A program made the translations under genes and the position numbers. The notes under the pieces were generated by a model, which was given only the letters and a program-made list of their open reading frames with translations, ran no database searches and had not been told where the DNA came from. Below, piece by piece: positions 63,561 through 64,000 of a stretch of DNA of 64,000 nt. The number at the start of each line of letters is the position of its first letter. Position 1 is the first letter of the stretch. Source of the DNA: Phascolomyces articulosus (Eukaryota > Mucoromycota > Mucoromycetes > Mucorales > Lichtheimiaceae); assembly GCA_025677815.1 (NCBI GenBank), contig JAIXMP010000009.1:62001-126000 (forward strand), written 5' to 3'.

Positions 63561-64000
63561 TCTTTCCCTTTTCTTTTCCTATATATCAACTATATTAGTA
63601 TCTACATCACTCAAAAAAAAAAGCAAAACATACATATACGTTAACCAAGTTCATTCTTTAAATATATAAAAATACCCATATTCTCTTCCTTATTTTAGCA
63701 CTTTATTTCCCTTCAGCTAGCATTTTATCCTTACAATAGTTCACTTTTTCTTCTTTACTCATTTTCCCCCTCTATCTTATGGGGTTTTTTTAACCAGTCC
63801 TTGAGATCCGGCTTTAGCGGGTATGCGATTTGCGAAGCGCTTTTTTGAAGCCTTTATTACTTTTGTAAATGATAAATAAAATATATTAAGTTTGATCCAG
63901 ACAGGCAGCCAAACCAAATCCTAAAGGCGCTTTTCATACTCCATATAAAACGCCTAAAAAGGGAAGTTGCTGTTTATGCGTCTATACAAATATCACGTAG
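63561..64000. other. 3' flank of the putative retroelement, window edge
   Basis: AT-rich, then a GC-richer patch at 63780-63990 (GATCCGGCTTTAGCGGG, AAGCGCTTTTTTGAAGC, AAAACGCCTAAAAAGG) unlike the surrounding spacer. It could be the element's untranslated tail or an adjacent repeat. No tRNA cloverleaf found. Confidence 0.3.

Noticed and set aside
1..64000. tRNA genes, CRISPR-like arrays or bacterial mobile elements
   Set aside because: No cloverleaf with a GTTC-A-A arm, no regularly spaced repeats with unique spacers and no prokaryotic-type ORFs were found by eye; simple repeats here are eukaryotic microsatellites.

Overview
This window is nuclear DNA from an early-diverging filamentous fungus, most likely Mucoromycota (Mucorales-like). 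The evidence is AT-rich, microsatellite-filled spacers, genes with many short GT..AG introns (about 50-270 nt), and proteins that read best as fungal orthologues. All multi-exon models below were built by hand by joining conserved reading frames at GT/AG sites. In every complete model the summed exon length is a multiple of three.

Layout. 1-428: 3' end of a gene for a GPI-anchor-type surface protein. 1432-2822 (+): FAD-dependent monooxygenase. 3616-5406 (-): decayed aspartate aminotransferase pseudogene. 8485-9943 (-): RNF144-type RBR ubiquitin ligase with one in-frame TAA inside RING1. 11413-13275 (+): Myb/SANT-like regulator with low-complexity tracts and a C-terminal coiled coil. 13.3-20.6 kb: gene-poor spacer with a few coding-like remnants. 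20599-23148 (+): exonuclease 1. 23898-24448 (-): small helical protein. 24564-27417 (-): cytosolic peptide:N-glycanase fused to a C-terminal L-type (legume) lectin-like domain. 28576-46631: four S8 subtilase genes with PA domains, the first on + and the other three in tandem on -. 50540-54751 (-): USP7/Ubp15-like protein lacking the catalytic Cys and His. 56060-60092 (+): cullin-4. 60.4-61.3 kb (-): frame-broken membrane-protein remnant. 62.8-63.6 kb (+): probable 3' end of a non-LTR retrotransposon.

Themes. Much of the window concerns ubiquitin and protein quality control: the RBR ligase, the glycanase for misfolded glycoproteins, the USP7-like protein and CUL4, the last two placed head to head. 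The subtilase array is an evolving secreted-protease family: exon lengths are preserved, the PA/protease exon has diverged, and short near-identical tracts that include introns point to recent gene conversion between the last two copies. The three minus-strand subtilases share an 11-bp element about 240-290 bp upstream of their start codons.

The strongest candidates for something undescribed are the USP7-like pseudoenzyme, the glycanase-lectin fusion, and the RBR gene that is intact except for a stop codon in RING1. No tRNA, rRNA, CRISPR array or bacterial-type element was seen.
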